Part shown: in pieces, positions 35,004-43,981 of the stretch
Position numbering within the stretch: position 1 is the first letter of the stretch
Layout of the letters: each line of letters opens with the position of its first letter
Assembly (NCBI GenBank): GCA_963695085.1
Contig: CAVOFV010000003.1
Location: 372,001-436,000 of the forward strand
Source of the DNA: SG8-30 sp963695085
GTDB lineage: Bacteria > Pseudomonadota > Gammaproteobacteria > Steroidobacterales > Steroidobacteraceae
Direction of reading: 5' to 3'
Length of the DNA: 64,000 nucleotides
Position numbers and translations under genes: made by a program
Notes under the pieces: generated by a model
Databases searched by the model: none
The model's input: only the letters and a program-made list of their open reading frames with translations
What the model was told of the DNA's origin: nothing

Positions 35004-37943
35004 ATGGCCAATCGCAATGTCGCGCACGCAGTACGCGTCGCGCTCGTCACCGCCGGCGCCATGAGCGCCGGACTGTACGGCGTCACGAGCTCTGCCCAGG
35101 ATTCGCTGGGCGAGATCGTGGTCACCGGCTCACGTATCGTGCGTCAGGACTACGAGGCGACGAGCCCGGTCGTGACCATCAGTGAAGACGTCTTCCGGCT
35201 GTCCGGCGAGCCGCAGATCGAAAAGATCCTGAACGAGCTGCCGCAGCTCGTACCGTCCGTGTCAACGGCTTCGAACAACCCCTCCAACGGCGGCCAGGCG
35301 AACATCAACCTGCGCGGTCTTGGCTCGTCCCGCACACTGGTGCTGATCGACGGCACCCGCATGCAGCCGTCCAACGTCTCGGGCATCGTCGACCTGAACA
35401 CGATTCCGGCCGGCCTGATCCAGAGCGTCGAGATCATGACGGGCGGCGCCTCCTCGACCTATGGCTCGGACGCGGTCGCGGGCGTGGTCAACTTCCACAT
35501 GAAGCGCGACTTCGAGGGCGTGCGCCTTTCCGCGCAGTACGGCATCACGGAGGAGAGCGACGGCACCACCAATGCGATCGATGCGCTGATCGGCGGCAAT
35601 TTTGCCGACGGCCGCGGCAATGCGGTCATCGCGCTGGGTTACGACACACGTGCAGCGATCCTGGCAGGCGACCGCAAGATCGGCGAGGTCACGCTGGGCC
35701 GTACGCTGACGCCGACGGGTTCCGGCACCGTGCCGGACGGCGGCGTGTCGTGGGGCGCGAACACCCCGACGCAGGCGGCCCTGAACACCGTGTTCGGCGG
35801 CTACGGCGCCGCGGCCGGCGTGGTGCCGCCTGCTGCGACCATCGGCATCAACACCAACGGCACGCTGTTTTCGTTCGGCCGCGGCACGGCCGCCCAGCCG
35901 GTCGTCAACTACCTGGGCAACACCGCCGACCCGGGCTACAACCCGCTGTCCTACAGCTACAACTTCGGGCCGGTCAACTACCTGCAGCTGCCGCTGGAAC
36001 GCCGCCAGATCGCGGGCTTCGCGCGCTATGACCTCGTGCCGGACACGGCCGAGATCTACACGCGCATCATGTTCACGACCTACAGCGCCGACCAGCAGCT
36101 GGCGGCCACGCCGATCTCGTCCGGCATCGGCACGTCGGTCCCGATCACCAACAGCCAGATCCCGGCGGACCTTCGCACGCTGCTGGCCTCGCGCGCCACG
36201 CCGGGCGCGAACTTCACCCTGGGCCGGCGCACCGTCGAGGTGGGCCCGCGCACGCAGGACAACGGCTACGACATCATGCAGGGCCTGGTCGGGTTCCGGG
36301 GCGTGCTGCCCAACGACTGGAAGTGGGACGTGTACGGCAGCTGGGGCGAGTTGCGGAACGTCAATATTCAGGGCGGCAACGTATCGCGCTCGCGCCTGAA
36401 CTCCGCGCTCATCAACCCGGCCGTGTTCGCGTCGCAGGGCTGCGCCGCGTTCAACCCGTTCGGCGTCGGCAACATCACCCCGGCCTGCGCCAGGGCGATT
36501 GCGATCAGCGCCTCCAACATCCTGACGACCGAGCAGACCAATATCGTCGCCAGCCTGACCGGATCGCTGTTCGACATGCCGGCGGGCCCGCTGCAGTTCG
36601 CGGTCGGCGCCGAGTATCGCGAGAACACCGCGGACTTCCGTCCGGACGAGTTCCTCGCCAGCGGCGACGTGGTCGGCTTCAATGCCCAGCAACCGGTGTC
36701 CGGCAAGATCGACGTGAAGGAGCCGTTCATCGAGTTCGCGGTACCGCTGCTGTCCGGGAAGCCCTTCGCTAGCTACCTCGGCCTCGACCTGGGCTACCGC
36801 CGGTCCGACTACAACCTGGCCGGCGCCGTGGACACCTACAAGGGTGCGATTCAGTGGCGGCCGGTGGATTCGTTCCAGGTTCGTGCCGGCTACAACCGCG
36901 CGATCCGGGCGCCGAACATCAGCGACTTGTTCACGCCCGTGCAGGAGAACTTCCCGACCTATGCGGACCCCTGCAACTTCAACAGCACCTTCCGCACGGG
37001 CCCCGACGGCGCGGCCGTTGCGGCGTTGTGCCAGGCGCAGGGCATTCCGGCGGCATCGCTGCCGAGCTACGTGCAGGCCTTCACCCAGGCCCGCGCGTTC
37101 GTCGGCGGCAACGTCGACCTCAAGCCGGAAATTGCCGACACGTTCACGGGCGGCATCGCCTGGCAGTCTCAATCGGACAGCGTCTGGGCGCGTAACCTGA
37201 GCCTGTCGGTCGACTACTACAAGTACGAGATCGACGAGGTCATCAGCAGCCTGTCGGTCAACTCCATCATCGGTCGCTGCTTCAACAACAACGGCGGCAA
37301 CCCGACCTACAGCAACAGCAACGCGTTCTGCCAGTTGTTCACGCGTGACGTGACCTTCCGGCCGGACGGGGTGAGGACCCAGCAGCTGAACCTGGCGGGT
37401 CAGACGTTGGAGGGAATCGACCTGCAGATCGACTGGGGCTTCCCGCTTGACGCCGTGGGCTTCAGCGAACGCGCCGGCGACCTGAGCTTCAAGCTGCTGT
37501 TGACGCACCTGCTGTCGAACAAGACGCAAGAGACGATCAGCGACCCGTTCTACGAGTTTGCCGGGACGATCAGCCAGACGACGGCCAGCGCGAACCCGGA
37601 CAACAAGGCAGTGCTGTCGACGACCTGGGCGGTCGGTGACTTCACGTTCCGCTGGAACTTCCGCTGGATCGACGCGATGCGCGTGGTCAACAATGACGCG
37701 CAAGGGTCAACGCCGACGATCGGCGTCAGGCCGTTTGTCACGTCGTACGACTACCACGACTTTACGGCGCGGTGGCGGTACAACGAGAAGTACTCGGTCA
37801 CGCTCGGCATCAACAACCTGCTGGACAGGGGTCCGCCGATCTACACGACGGACTCGCAGGCAGGCATCCAGTCCAACACCGACCCGTCGACGTATGACAC
37901 GCTGGGTCGCCGGTACTTCCTGAGCTTGGGCGCCAAGTTCTGA
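35004..37943 (+). CDS. TonB-dependent receptor, paralogue 2
   Basis: A protein of 979 residues with signal peptide MANRNVAHAVRVALVTAGAM, plug start SLGEIVVTGSRIV, plug motifs LIDGTRMQPSN and GGASSTYGSDAVAGVVNFHM, and a barrel ending in YFLSLGAKF. It is an energy-coupled outer-membrane importer, substrate unknown. The first 40 residues and the leader are close to those of receptor 1, but the barrels differ strongly, suggesting different ligands. No inner-membrane transporter or surface lipoprotein lies beside it. The ATG at 35004 follows AGGAGG. Confidence 0.95.
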   Translation: MANRNVAHAVRVALVTAGAMSAGLYGVTSSAQDSLGEIVVTGSRIVRQDYEATSPVVTISEDVFRLSGEPQIEKILNELPQLVPSVSTASNNPSNGGQANINLRGLGSSRTLVLIDGTRMQPSNVSGIVDLNTIPAGLIQSVEIMTGGASSTYGSDAVAGVVNFHMKRDFEGVRLSAQYGITEESDGTTNAIDALIGGNFADGRGNAVIALGYDTRAAILAGDRKIGEVTLGRTLTPTGSGTVPDGGVSWGANTPTQAALNTVFGGYGAAAGVVPPAATIGINTNGTLFSFGRGTAAQPVVNYLGNTADPGYNPLSYSYNFGPVNYLQLPLERRQIAGFARYDLVPDTAEIYTRIMFTTYSADQQLAATPISSGIGTSVPITNSQIPADLRTLLASRATPGANFTLGRRTVEVGPRTQDNGYDIMQGLVGFRGVLPNDWKWDVYGSWGELRNVNIQGGNVSRSRLNSALINPAVFASQGCAAFNPFGVGNITPACARAIAISASNILTTEQTNIVASLTGSLFDMPAGPLQFAVGAEYRENTADFRPDEFLASGDVVGFNAQQPVSGKIDVKEPFIEFAVPLLSGKPFASYLGLDLGYRRSDYNLAGAVDTYKGAIQWRPVDSFQVRAGYNRAIRAPNISDLFTPVQENFPTYADPCNFNSTFRTGPDGAAVAALCQAQGIPAASLPSYVQAFTQARAFVGGNVDLKPEIADTFTGGIAWQSQSDSVWARNLSLSVDYYKYEIDEVISSLSVNSIIGRCFNNNGGNPTYSNSNAFCQLFTRDVTFRPDGVRTQQLNLAGQTLEGIDLQIDWGFPLDAVGFSERAGDLSFKLLLTHLLSNKTQETISDPFYEFAGTISQTTASANPDNKAVLSTTWAVGDFTFRWNFRWIDAMRVVNNDAQGSTPTIGVRPFVTSYDYHDFTARWRYNEKYSVTLGINNLLDRGPPIYTTDSQAGIQSNTDPSTYDTLGRRYFLSLGAKF

Positions 37944-37981
37944 AGCCGGACCTTCACGCGGTCGTCTGACCGCTGGTGAAC

Positions 37982-38016
37982 GCGCCGCCCGGGGCAACCC
38001 GGGCGGCGCTTTCTTT
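37982..38016 (+). terminator. Rho-independent terminator after receptor 2
   Basis: A perfect 12-pair stem GCGCCGCCCGGG (37982-37993)/CCCGGGCGGCGC (37998-38009) with a GCAA tetraloop, followed by TTTCTTTT. It ends the receptor transcript just before the convergent nitroreductase gene. Confidence 0.9.
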
Positions 38017-38046
38017 TGGGCGGGACATCCCTGAGTGCTCAAACTC

Positions 38047-38760
38047 CTAGGGGGACACCAGCCCGCCCTGCTCCACGAACATCACGGTCTCGGCCAGTGC
38101 CTTGCGCCCGATATCCGGCACCATCGCATCCGCCGCCGGGTAGCCCGCGACGAGCAGCAGGAACGGCCGCTCGAGGTCCTTGGGCCGGCCGAGGATCTCG
38201 TTCAGGAATCCCATCGGGCTCGGCGTGTGGGTCAGGGTGGCGAGTCCGGCGCGCTGGCAGGCCGCGATCAGCAGTCCCGTGGCGATGCCCACCGACTCGT
38301 CCGTGTAGTAGTGCTTCACCTTGCCGCCGCCCGGCCGGCGCTCGAAGCGGCGGATGAAGACCGCGACCAGCCACGGCGCGGTCTCCAGGAACGGCTTGTC
38401 GGCGTCGGTGCCCAGCGGCCGGATCGCCTCCAGCCAGTCGGCCGGCGCGCGGTGCGCGTAGAACTCCCGCTCCTCGGCCTCCGCGCCCTCGCGGATGCGC
38501 CGCTTGACGGCCGGATCGGACACCGCCACGAACCGCCACGGCTGCTGGTTCGCTCCCGACGGCGCCGAGACCGCGGCCCTGAGGCATTGCTCGATCAGGG
38601 ACTTCGGCACCGGACGATCCGAGAAGTCGCGCACCGTGCGGCGGCGGTGCATGTCGTCGGCGAACTCCCCGGCCCGGGCCAGCATCTCGTCGGGCGGATA
38701 TTCGCGGTAACCGGGAAGTGGAATCATGGGAGCGCTCGATTGCCTGGTGTGATTGGTCAT
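38047..38760 (-). CDS. Nitroreductase-fold flavoprotein resembling iodotyrosine deiodinase
   Basis: A protein of 237 residues in the FMN-dependent nitroreductase fold, with the FMN-binding RRRTVRDFSDRPVP and APSGANQQPW. The lid region resembles iodotyrosine deiodinase: E97, Y101 and K122 have the same spacing (four and 21 residues) as the glutamate, tyrosine and lysine that grip the halotyrosine zwitterion in mammalian IYD. HYYTDESVGIATGLLIAACQ and TPSPMGFLNEILGRP also match. It could reductively dehalogenate a halotyrosine or reduce another small aromatic. The start is either 38760 or 38727; both give an intact fold. Enzyme fold is firm, substrate is inference. Confidence 0.85.
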   Translation of the reverse strand: MTNHTRQSSAPMIPLPGYREYPPDEMLARAGEFADDMHRRRTVRDFSDRPVPKSLIEQCLRAAVSAPSGANQQPWRFVAVSDPAVKRRIREGAEAEEREFYAHRAPADWLEAIRPLGTDADKPFLETAPWLVAVFIRRFERRPGGGKVKHYYTDESVGIATGLLIAACQRAGLATLTHTPSPMGFLNEILGRPKDLERPFLLLVAGYPAADAMVPDIGRKALAETVMFVEQGGLVSP

Positions 38761-38904
38761 GGAGGCATTCTGGCTGGTCGATGCTGCAGCGTCATCTCGG
38801 GTGGGGACCGTCCCCTGCGGACCACCGACGACCGCACAGTGCGTTCCCGCGTCCACCTGCGGTTAAACTAACCGCGAGGCACCCCGCCCCACGGAGACCG
38901 CGCG

Positions 38905-39843
38905 ATGGAAGAGACCCTCAAGGCGCCGTTCGCCGTCCTGCCCAGCTGGCTGACCGACCCGTTCCTGACCATCGGCAAGACCGACGTCAGCCTGGGCCGC
39001 CTGCTGGCGATCGTCGCCATCTTCGTGCTGGCCTGGTGGCTCTCGAAGCAGGTCGAGCGCTGGCTGCACCGGCTTGCCGACCGGCTGGCCGAGGGCAGCG
39101 AGCCGGGTTCCAGCGCCGGCACCTATGCGTTCAGCCGCGTGGCGCGTTACGCGGTGCTGGTGCTGGCGGTCATCGTCGGCCTGACCTCGCTTGGCATCGA
39201 CCTGACCAGCCTCGCCATCCTCGGCGGCGCCATCGGCGTCGGCGTGGGCATCGGCCTGCAGGGGTTCTTCGGCAACCTGTTCGCGGGGCTCGTGATCCTG
39301 TTCGAGCGCTCGGTCAAGATCGGCGACTACCTGGACCTGCAGTCCGGCGTCATGGGCCGCGTCACCGAGATCAGCATGCGCTACACGCGCATCACCACCA
39401 ACGACTCGATGGACGTGCTGGTGCCGAACTCGGAACTGACGGGCGGGCGCGTCATCAACTGGAGCTACGGCGAGAATGTGCGGCGCGTGCGGGTGCCGTT
39501 CGGCGTCGCCTACGGATCCGACAAGGAGAAGGTGCGGGAGGCGGGCATCGCGGCGGCCAACAGCGTGAAGGGCACGCTGACCGGCCCGCGCCGCGATCCC
39601 GAGGTGTGGCTGGTCGGGTTCGGCGACAGCAGCCTCGACTTCGAGTTGCTGGTATGGGTGCCGCGCCAGCTGCTGATCGCGCCGGGCCGCACCAACGCGC
39701 GTTACCTGTGGGCGATCGAGACGGAACTGGCCAAGCGCGGCCTGGAAATCCCCTTCCCGCAGCGCGACCTGCACCTCCGTTCAGGGTCGCTCCGGATCGA
39801 GAGCGGCGGCGATGCCCAGATCGCGACGCTGAGCAAGGACTGA
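38905..39843 (+). CDS. MscS-family mechanosensitive ion channel
   Basis: A protein of 312 residues. An N-terminal helix is followed by a pore helix rich in glycine/alanine (ILGGAIGVGVGIGLQGFFGNLFAGLVILFERS, about 110-141) and the typical beta domain VKIGDYLDLQSGVMGRVTEISMRYTRITTNDS with VPNSELTGGRVINWS. It opens under membrane tension to release solutes on osmotic downshock. It is a compact MscS type with two to three transmembrane segments. It is divergent from the nitroreductase gene. Confidence 0.92.
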   Translation: MEETLKAPFAVLPSWLTDPFLTIGKTDVSLGRLLAIVAIFVLAWWLSKQVERWLHRLADRLAEGSEPGSSAGTYAFSRVARYAVLVLAVIVGLTSLGIDLTSLAILGGAIGVGVGIGLQGFFGNLFAGLVILFERSVKIGDYLDLQSGVMGRVTEISMRYTRITTNDSMDVLVPNSELTGGRVINWSYGENVRRVRVPFGVAYGSDKEKVREAGIAAANSVKGTLTGPRRDPEVWLVGFGDSSLDFELLVWVPRQLLIAPGRTNARYLWAIETELAKRGLEIPFPQRDLHLRSGSLRIESGGDAQIATLSKD

Positions 39844-39892
39844 ATCCCGCTTCCGCAGGGGCCGGCTCCCTCCTGACGGCCGCGTCGTCTCT

Positions 39893-40357
39893 TCAGGGCT
39901 GGCGGTCGGGCGGGGTCGGCGACTGCCGCTCGAGACGCTCATCCACCACGCCGATGCAGGCCGACAGCGTGTTGGTGGACCCGGCCAGTTCCTCGCGCAG
40001 CCGTTCCTCGGATTCCTGCTGCGACTCGCGCAGCGCCGTGAACTCTTGTTCCAGGTACTGCTTCAGCTCGGTGAAGCGCGACGCCTCGGCGCTGTCCGCC
40101 AGCTGGCGCTGCGCGCGCAGCTCGTCGGACTGCTTGCGCGCCGCCGACAGCGCGGTCATCTGCACGTACAGCAGGTAGGCGAGAAACACCGCGGTCAGCA
40201 CGGCCGTGAAGCCGAGCATCACGATGCCGAGCGGCGCATAGACGTGCGTGACGATCAGCCACAGGTCAGTGGGCGCAATGAACGTGCCCCAGTTGGCGAC
40301 TGCGAAGACCAGGAGCAGGGCCAGCAGGACGATGACGATGAAGCTGCGGACGTTCAT
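39893..40357 (-). CDS. LapA-domain membrane protein
   Basis: A protein of 154 residues with two N-terminal transmembrane helices (IVIVLLALLLVFAVANW and PLGIVMLGFTAVLTAVFLAYLLYV) and a long coiled coil (about 70-150) rich in glutamate and glutamine. It resembles the lipopolysaccharide assembly protein A (LapA/YciS) family, but has a longer cytoplasmic coiled coil and no LapB gene beside it. The ATG at 40357 begins the first helix; the frame also opens ten codons earlier. Confidence 0.72.
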   Translation of the reverse strand: MNVRSFIVIVLLALLLVFAVANWGTFIAPTDLWLIVTHVYAPLGIVMLGFTAVLTAVFLAYLLYVQMTALSAARKQSDELRAQRQLADSAEASRFTELKQYLEQEFTALRESQQESEERLREELAGSTNTLSACIGVVDERLERQSPTPPDRQP

Positions 40358-40614
40358 GGCGTGCGTACTCCCCTGAAGTATCGCCATGTTAACCCCCGGC
40401 GGGCCGGTTCAGGCATCGTGGCAATCTACCCGCTTCCCGTGCGGACGGCTTTGCCACCGCCCAGCGCCAGGTCCGCGGTGATTGAACCCGGAGGGCCGCG
40501 ACGCTCGAGCGCCAGGCAAGCCAGGGCGGGACACCTGCCTGGGTAGTTTAGTCCGAGGTGCCTCGGCATGTCGGTTCCGGTAGGCTTACGTCGCCCGTCA
40601 CGACTGCGGGCGCA

Positions 40615-41028
40615 ATGACTGCCCGACAGCGAGGTCCAAGCGTGTTCCCTGCCGATCTCGTGTGCTGGAAATGCGGCGCGTCGATCGCCGCGTTGACCCT
40701 GCCGCTGCGGCGGCTCGAAGTGTGCAAGGCCTGCGATGCGGAACTGCACGTTTGCCGGCTGTGCGAGTTCTACGACATCGGCGTCGCCAAGAGTTGCCGC
40801 GAGCCGATCGCCGAGGAGGTCAAGGACAAGATCCAGGCCAATTTCTGCGACTATTTCCAGCCACGACCCGGCGCGCACACGCCGGCGGGACAGCAGGCGC
40901 AGCAGTCGCGCGGGCAACTCGAAGCCCTGTTCGGTCAACCGGACCCGGCCGCGCCCGTTGTCTCTTCGCCGGACGAGGCACGATCGCGGCTCGAGGAACT
41001 TTTCGGGCGCGGCGGTCCTCGAAAATAG
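40615..41028 (+). CDS. Cysteine-rich zinc-ribbon-like protein
   Basis: A protein of 137 residues with eight cysteines in its first half: CWKC, CKAC, CRLC, then single cysteines in AKSCREP and ANFCDYF. The spacing suggests two metal-binding sites, zinc most likely. The second half is glutamine/proline-rich and ends in repeated short helices (QLEALFGQ, RLEELFGR). A family of similar short proteins with CRLCEFYD and ANFCDYF occurs in proteobacteria without known function. Start is uncertain: ATG at 40615 is chosen; GTG at 40558 or 40642 is possible. Confidence 0.62.
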   Translation: MTARQRGPSVFPADLVCWKCGASIAALTLPLRRLEVCKACDAELHVCRLCEFYDIGVAKSCREPIAEEVKDKIQANFCDYFQPRPGAHTPAGQQAQQSRGQLEALFGQPDPAAPVVSSPDEARSRLEELFGRGGPRK

Positions 41029-41111
41029 GGAGGTATGGACGCGTGCCCCGATCCTGCCCGACGCGCCGGTTTCCCGCAGTGCATTGCAGCCCAACAGCGA
41101 GGCGAGCCCGC

Positions 41112-42518
41112 ATGTTCCAGTCCCCCATGAAGCACGCCCGTTGGGCCTGCCTGCTGGCCACGGCGCTGCTGACGGCCTGCGGCGGCGGGGAGCCCGCCGG
41201 CTTCGTGGGCGGTGGCAGCACCGCCTGCAGCGTCGACAGCCAGAAGGTCTTCGTGCGCGACGTCACCGCCGACTGGTACCTGTTTCCCGAGCTGCTGCCG
41301 GCCTCGCCAAACGTCGCCAGCTATCCGACGGCGCAGGACCTGCTGGATGCGATGACCGCCACCGCCCGGGCGCAGGGCAAGGACCGCTTCTTCAGCTATG
41401 TCACGACCAGGCAGGCGGACAACTCCTTCCTGCAGGAAGGCGAATTCATCGGCTTCGGCTTCCGTGTCCGTGTGGACGGCAACCGCGTGTACTTCCTCGA
41501 CGCCTTCGAATCGAGTCCCGCCTCGGAAGCCGGCCTGTCACGCGGCGCCGAACTGCTCGCGGTCGACGCGGGCACGGGCTACGTGCCGGTCACTACCCTG
41601 CTCACCGCGGATCCCAACCTGAGCCAGGCATTCGGCCCGTCGGACGTCGGTGTAATGCGCGGCCTGCGTTTTTTGAGCGGCGGCGTCACCACGGACGCGA
41701 GCCTGACCAAGCGGGTCGTCACCATCACGCCGATTCCGGCCAACGGCATCGCGGTGCTGTCGCTGCCGTCCAACCCGTCGGTCCAGGTGGGATACGTCAA
41801 CCTGCGTTCCTACATCTCGACGGCGGAGACACCGCTGCGCGGCGCCTTCGCCGGCTTCCGCACGCAGGGCATCCAGTACTACATCATCGACCTGCGCTAC
41901 AACGGCGGCGGACTGGTGTCGATCGCGGAGTTGGTGGGCGACCTGTTCGGCCGCAGCCGCAGCACGGCGGAGGTCTACTCCAACCTGCGCTTCAGCGCGC
42001 GCAAGTCGGCGAACGACACGACCCGCCGTTTCCAGCCCCAGCCGCAGTCGGTCGCGCCGGTCAGCATCGCCTTCATCACCACCGGCGCAAGCGCCTCGGC
42101 CAGCGAGATGACCGTCAACGCCATGAAGTCCTGGGACACCGTCGCCATCGTCGGCGCGGACACCTACGGCAAGCCCGTCGGGCAGTCGGCCTTCGACCAG
42201 ACCGGCTGCGACACGCGGCTGCGGCTCGTGACGTTCCGCGGCACCAACCGCAATGAAGAGGGCGACTACTACAACGGCCTGGCCGCCACGCTGCCGTTCG
42301 CCTGCGGCGCCGCCGACGACGTAGCGTTTGCGATGGGCGATCCAGGCGAATCGTCGACGGCCGAAGCGCTGCGCTGGCTCGGCACCGGCGCGTGCTCGCA
42401 GGTGATGGCCGCGCGAACGACCGGCGCGCAGAAACCGGCGCCGGGCGTGCTCGAGTCGCGCTACCCTGTGCCGGAGCGCCCGTCGGCGGCGCAGGCGCAC
42501 CTGCCCGGGTTGTTCTGA
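41112..42518 (+). CDS. S41-family (C-terminal processing) protease lipoprotein
   Basis: A protein of 468 residues. The N terminus has a lipobox (LLTACGGG), so it is probably a lipoprotein. A cap domain (about 40-95) is followed by a PDZ-like segment (VYFLDAFESSPASEAGLSRGAELLAVD) and the S41 catalytic core: LRYNGGG, TTGASASASEM with S329 as likely nucleophile, and TYGKPVGQ with the likely catalytic lysine near residue 356. These proteases cut unfolded or C-terminal substrates in the periplasm. The C terminus (from about 400) has extra cysteines. The longer open frame upstream is not real. Confidence 0.88.
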   Translation: MFQSPMKHARWACLLATALLTACGGGEPAGFVGGGSTACSVDSQKVFVRDVTADWYLFPELLPASPNVASYPTAQDLLDAMTATARAQGKDRFFSYVTTRQADNSFLQEGEFIGFGFRVRVDGNRVYFLDAFESSPASEAGLSRGAELLAVDAGTGYVPVTTLLTADPNLSQAFGPSDVGVMRGLRFLSGGVTTDASLTKRVVTITPIPANGIAVLSLPSNPSVQVGYVNLRSYISTAETPLRGAFAGFRTQGIQYYIIDLRYNGGGLVSIAELVGDLFGRSRSTAEVYSNLRFSARKSANDTTRRFQPQPQSVAPVSIAFITTGASASASEMTVNAMKSWDTVAIVGADTYGKPVGQSAFDQTGCDTRLRLVTFRGTNRNEEGDYYNGLAATLPFACGAADDVAFAMGDPGESSTAEALRWLGTGACSQVMAARTTGAQKPAPGVLESRYPVPERPSAAQAHLPGLF

Positions 42519-42636
42519 CACGCGCAGCATGTCGATAACGCGATGATTCCATGAGGTTTTCCCAGCGCGTCCGTCGTGCAGGCAGGGCCGCGCCAGTTGC
42601 GCGACAATGGCGGCTCATCTTGCGGGGGTTCGACAC

Positions 42637-43806
42637 ATGACCGAAACGACCGTGACAGCACGGCCGCGCATCAATTGGGTCACGACGACCATGTTCACGC
42701 TGACCTTCCTGGCAGCCGTGACGCTCGTGCCCTGGCGGGGGATCACCCACGGCTACGGCACGGCGGCCTGGGTGGGCTTGTTCGTGTTCCTGGCTGCCAA
42801 CGGCCTGGCCATCACCAGCGGCTACCACCGGCTGTGGGCGCACCGCACTTACGACGCGCACTGGTCGTTGCGCATCATCTACCTCGTCTTCGGCACCATG
42901 GCGTTGCAGAACAGCGTGCTGGTGTGGGCGACCGACCACCGGCGGCATCACCGCTTCGTGGACGACGGCGATCGCGACCCCTACTCGGCCAGCCGCGGCT
43001 TCTGGTATTCGCACATCGGCTGGATGCTGCGCCACTGGCCGACCGGTCGCATGGACTTCAGCAACGGCCGCGACCTGGAGCAGGACCCGATGCTGCGCTT
43101 CCAGCACCGCTGGTACGTGCCGCTGGCGCTGGCCACCAACATCGGCCTGCCGGTGGCGCTCGGCTGGCTGACGGGCGACGTGATCGGCGTGTTCCTGGTC
43201 GCGGGCGTGCTGCGGCTCGTGGTCAACCACCACGCGACGTTCTGCATCAACTCGCTGGCCCACATGTGGGGCACGCAGCCTTACACCGACCAGAACTCCG
43301 CGCGCGACAACCCGCTGCTGGCGTTCGTCACCTATGGCGAGGGTTACCACAACTTCCACCACATCTTCGAGCGCGACTACCGCAACGCGGTGCGCTGGTG
43401 GCAATGGGACCCGGCCAAGTGGCTGATCAGCCTGATGTCGTGGCTCGGACTGGCGAGCAGGTTGCGGCGGGTCCCCGACGTCGCCATCGAGCGGGCGCGC
43501 CTGGCGATGCAGTTCCGGCGCGCCGAAGCGGCGCTGGAGCGCGGCAGGAACGTCGGCATGCTGCCGGACTTCGATGCCTTGCGGGCACGCGTCGGGCGCG
43601 AGTTCGAGGCCTTCCAGGCGACCCTGGCCGAGTGGTCGAGGCTGCGTGAGGAATGGTATGCGGACACCCGCCAGCGTATCGTGCAACGCTGGGAGGAAGT
43701 GAGCTTCCGCACGCAAGTGCGCGAGATCGAGTACCGGTTGCGCATGCAGCGGCGGCGCATGAGCCTGCTGACCGCGCAGCTGGTGGCTCCGCGGCTGACC
43801 GCCTGA
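42637..43806 (+). CDS. Acyl-CoA/acyl-lipid fatty acid desaturase
   Basis: A membrane protein of 389 residues with all three histidine boxes of the delta-9-type desaturases: HRLWAH (64-69), HRRHH (101-105) and HNFHH (238-242). It inserts a double bond in a fatty acyl chain using a di-iron centre and oxygen. Four transmembrane helices surround these boxes. About 100 residues after the core (from 285) form a charged helical extension (AFQATLAEWSRLREEWYADTRQ) that is absent from the minimal enzyme and resembles a coiled coil. The ATG at 42637 is followed directly by the conserved INWVTT start. Confidence 0.9.
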   Translation: MTETTVTARPRINWVTTTMFTLTFLAAVTLVPWRGITHGYGTAAWVGLFVFLAANGLAITSGYHRLWAHRTYDAHWSLRIIYLVFGTMALQNSVLVWATDHRRHHRFVDDGDRDPYSASRGFWYSHIGWMLRHWPTGRMDFSNGRDLEQDPMLRFQHRWYVPLALATNIGLPVALGWLTGDVIGVFLVAGVLRLVVNHHATFCINSLAHMWGTQPYTDQNSARDNPLLAFVTYGEGYHNFHHIFERDYRNAVRWWQWDPAKWLISLMSWLGLASRLRRVPDVAIERARLAMQFRRAEAALERGRNVGMLPDFDALRARVGREFEAFQATLAEWSRLREEWYADTRQRIVQRWEEVSFRTQVREIEYRLRMQRRRMSLLTAQLVAPRLTA

Positions 43807-43823
43807 CCTGCAGGGCACGACAC

Positions 43824-43845
43824 CCGGTCGCCATATTGCGACCGG
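43824..43845. other. Hairpin after the desaturase gene
   Basis: A perfect eight-pair inverted repeat CCGGTCGC (43824-43831)/GCGACCGG (43838-43845) with loop CATATT. There is no T tract, so it may be a weak terminator or an mRNA-stabilising structure. Confidence 0.45.
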
Positions 43846-43981
43846 CCGGGGTATCGGCCAGCGCGTCAGGCGGCCTATTCTGGCACCGCCCTAGCCAGGC
43901 AAGAGACCTGTGATCCACATCGCTGGCAGCAATCCCCTTAGTGCCTGATCTTTGGGGGCCAGCCCAACCGGAGGACCCGCC

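Noticed and set aside
40662..41111. Upstream extension of the S41 protease frame
   Set aside because: It runs through the cysteine-rich gene in another frame; a lipobox follows the ATG at 41112.
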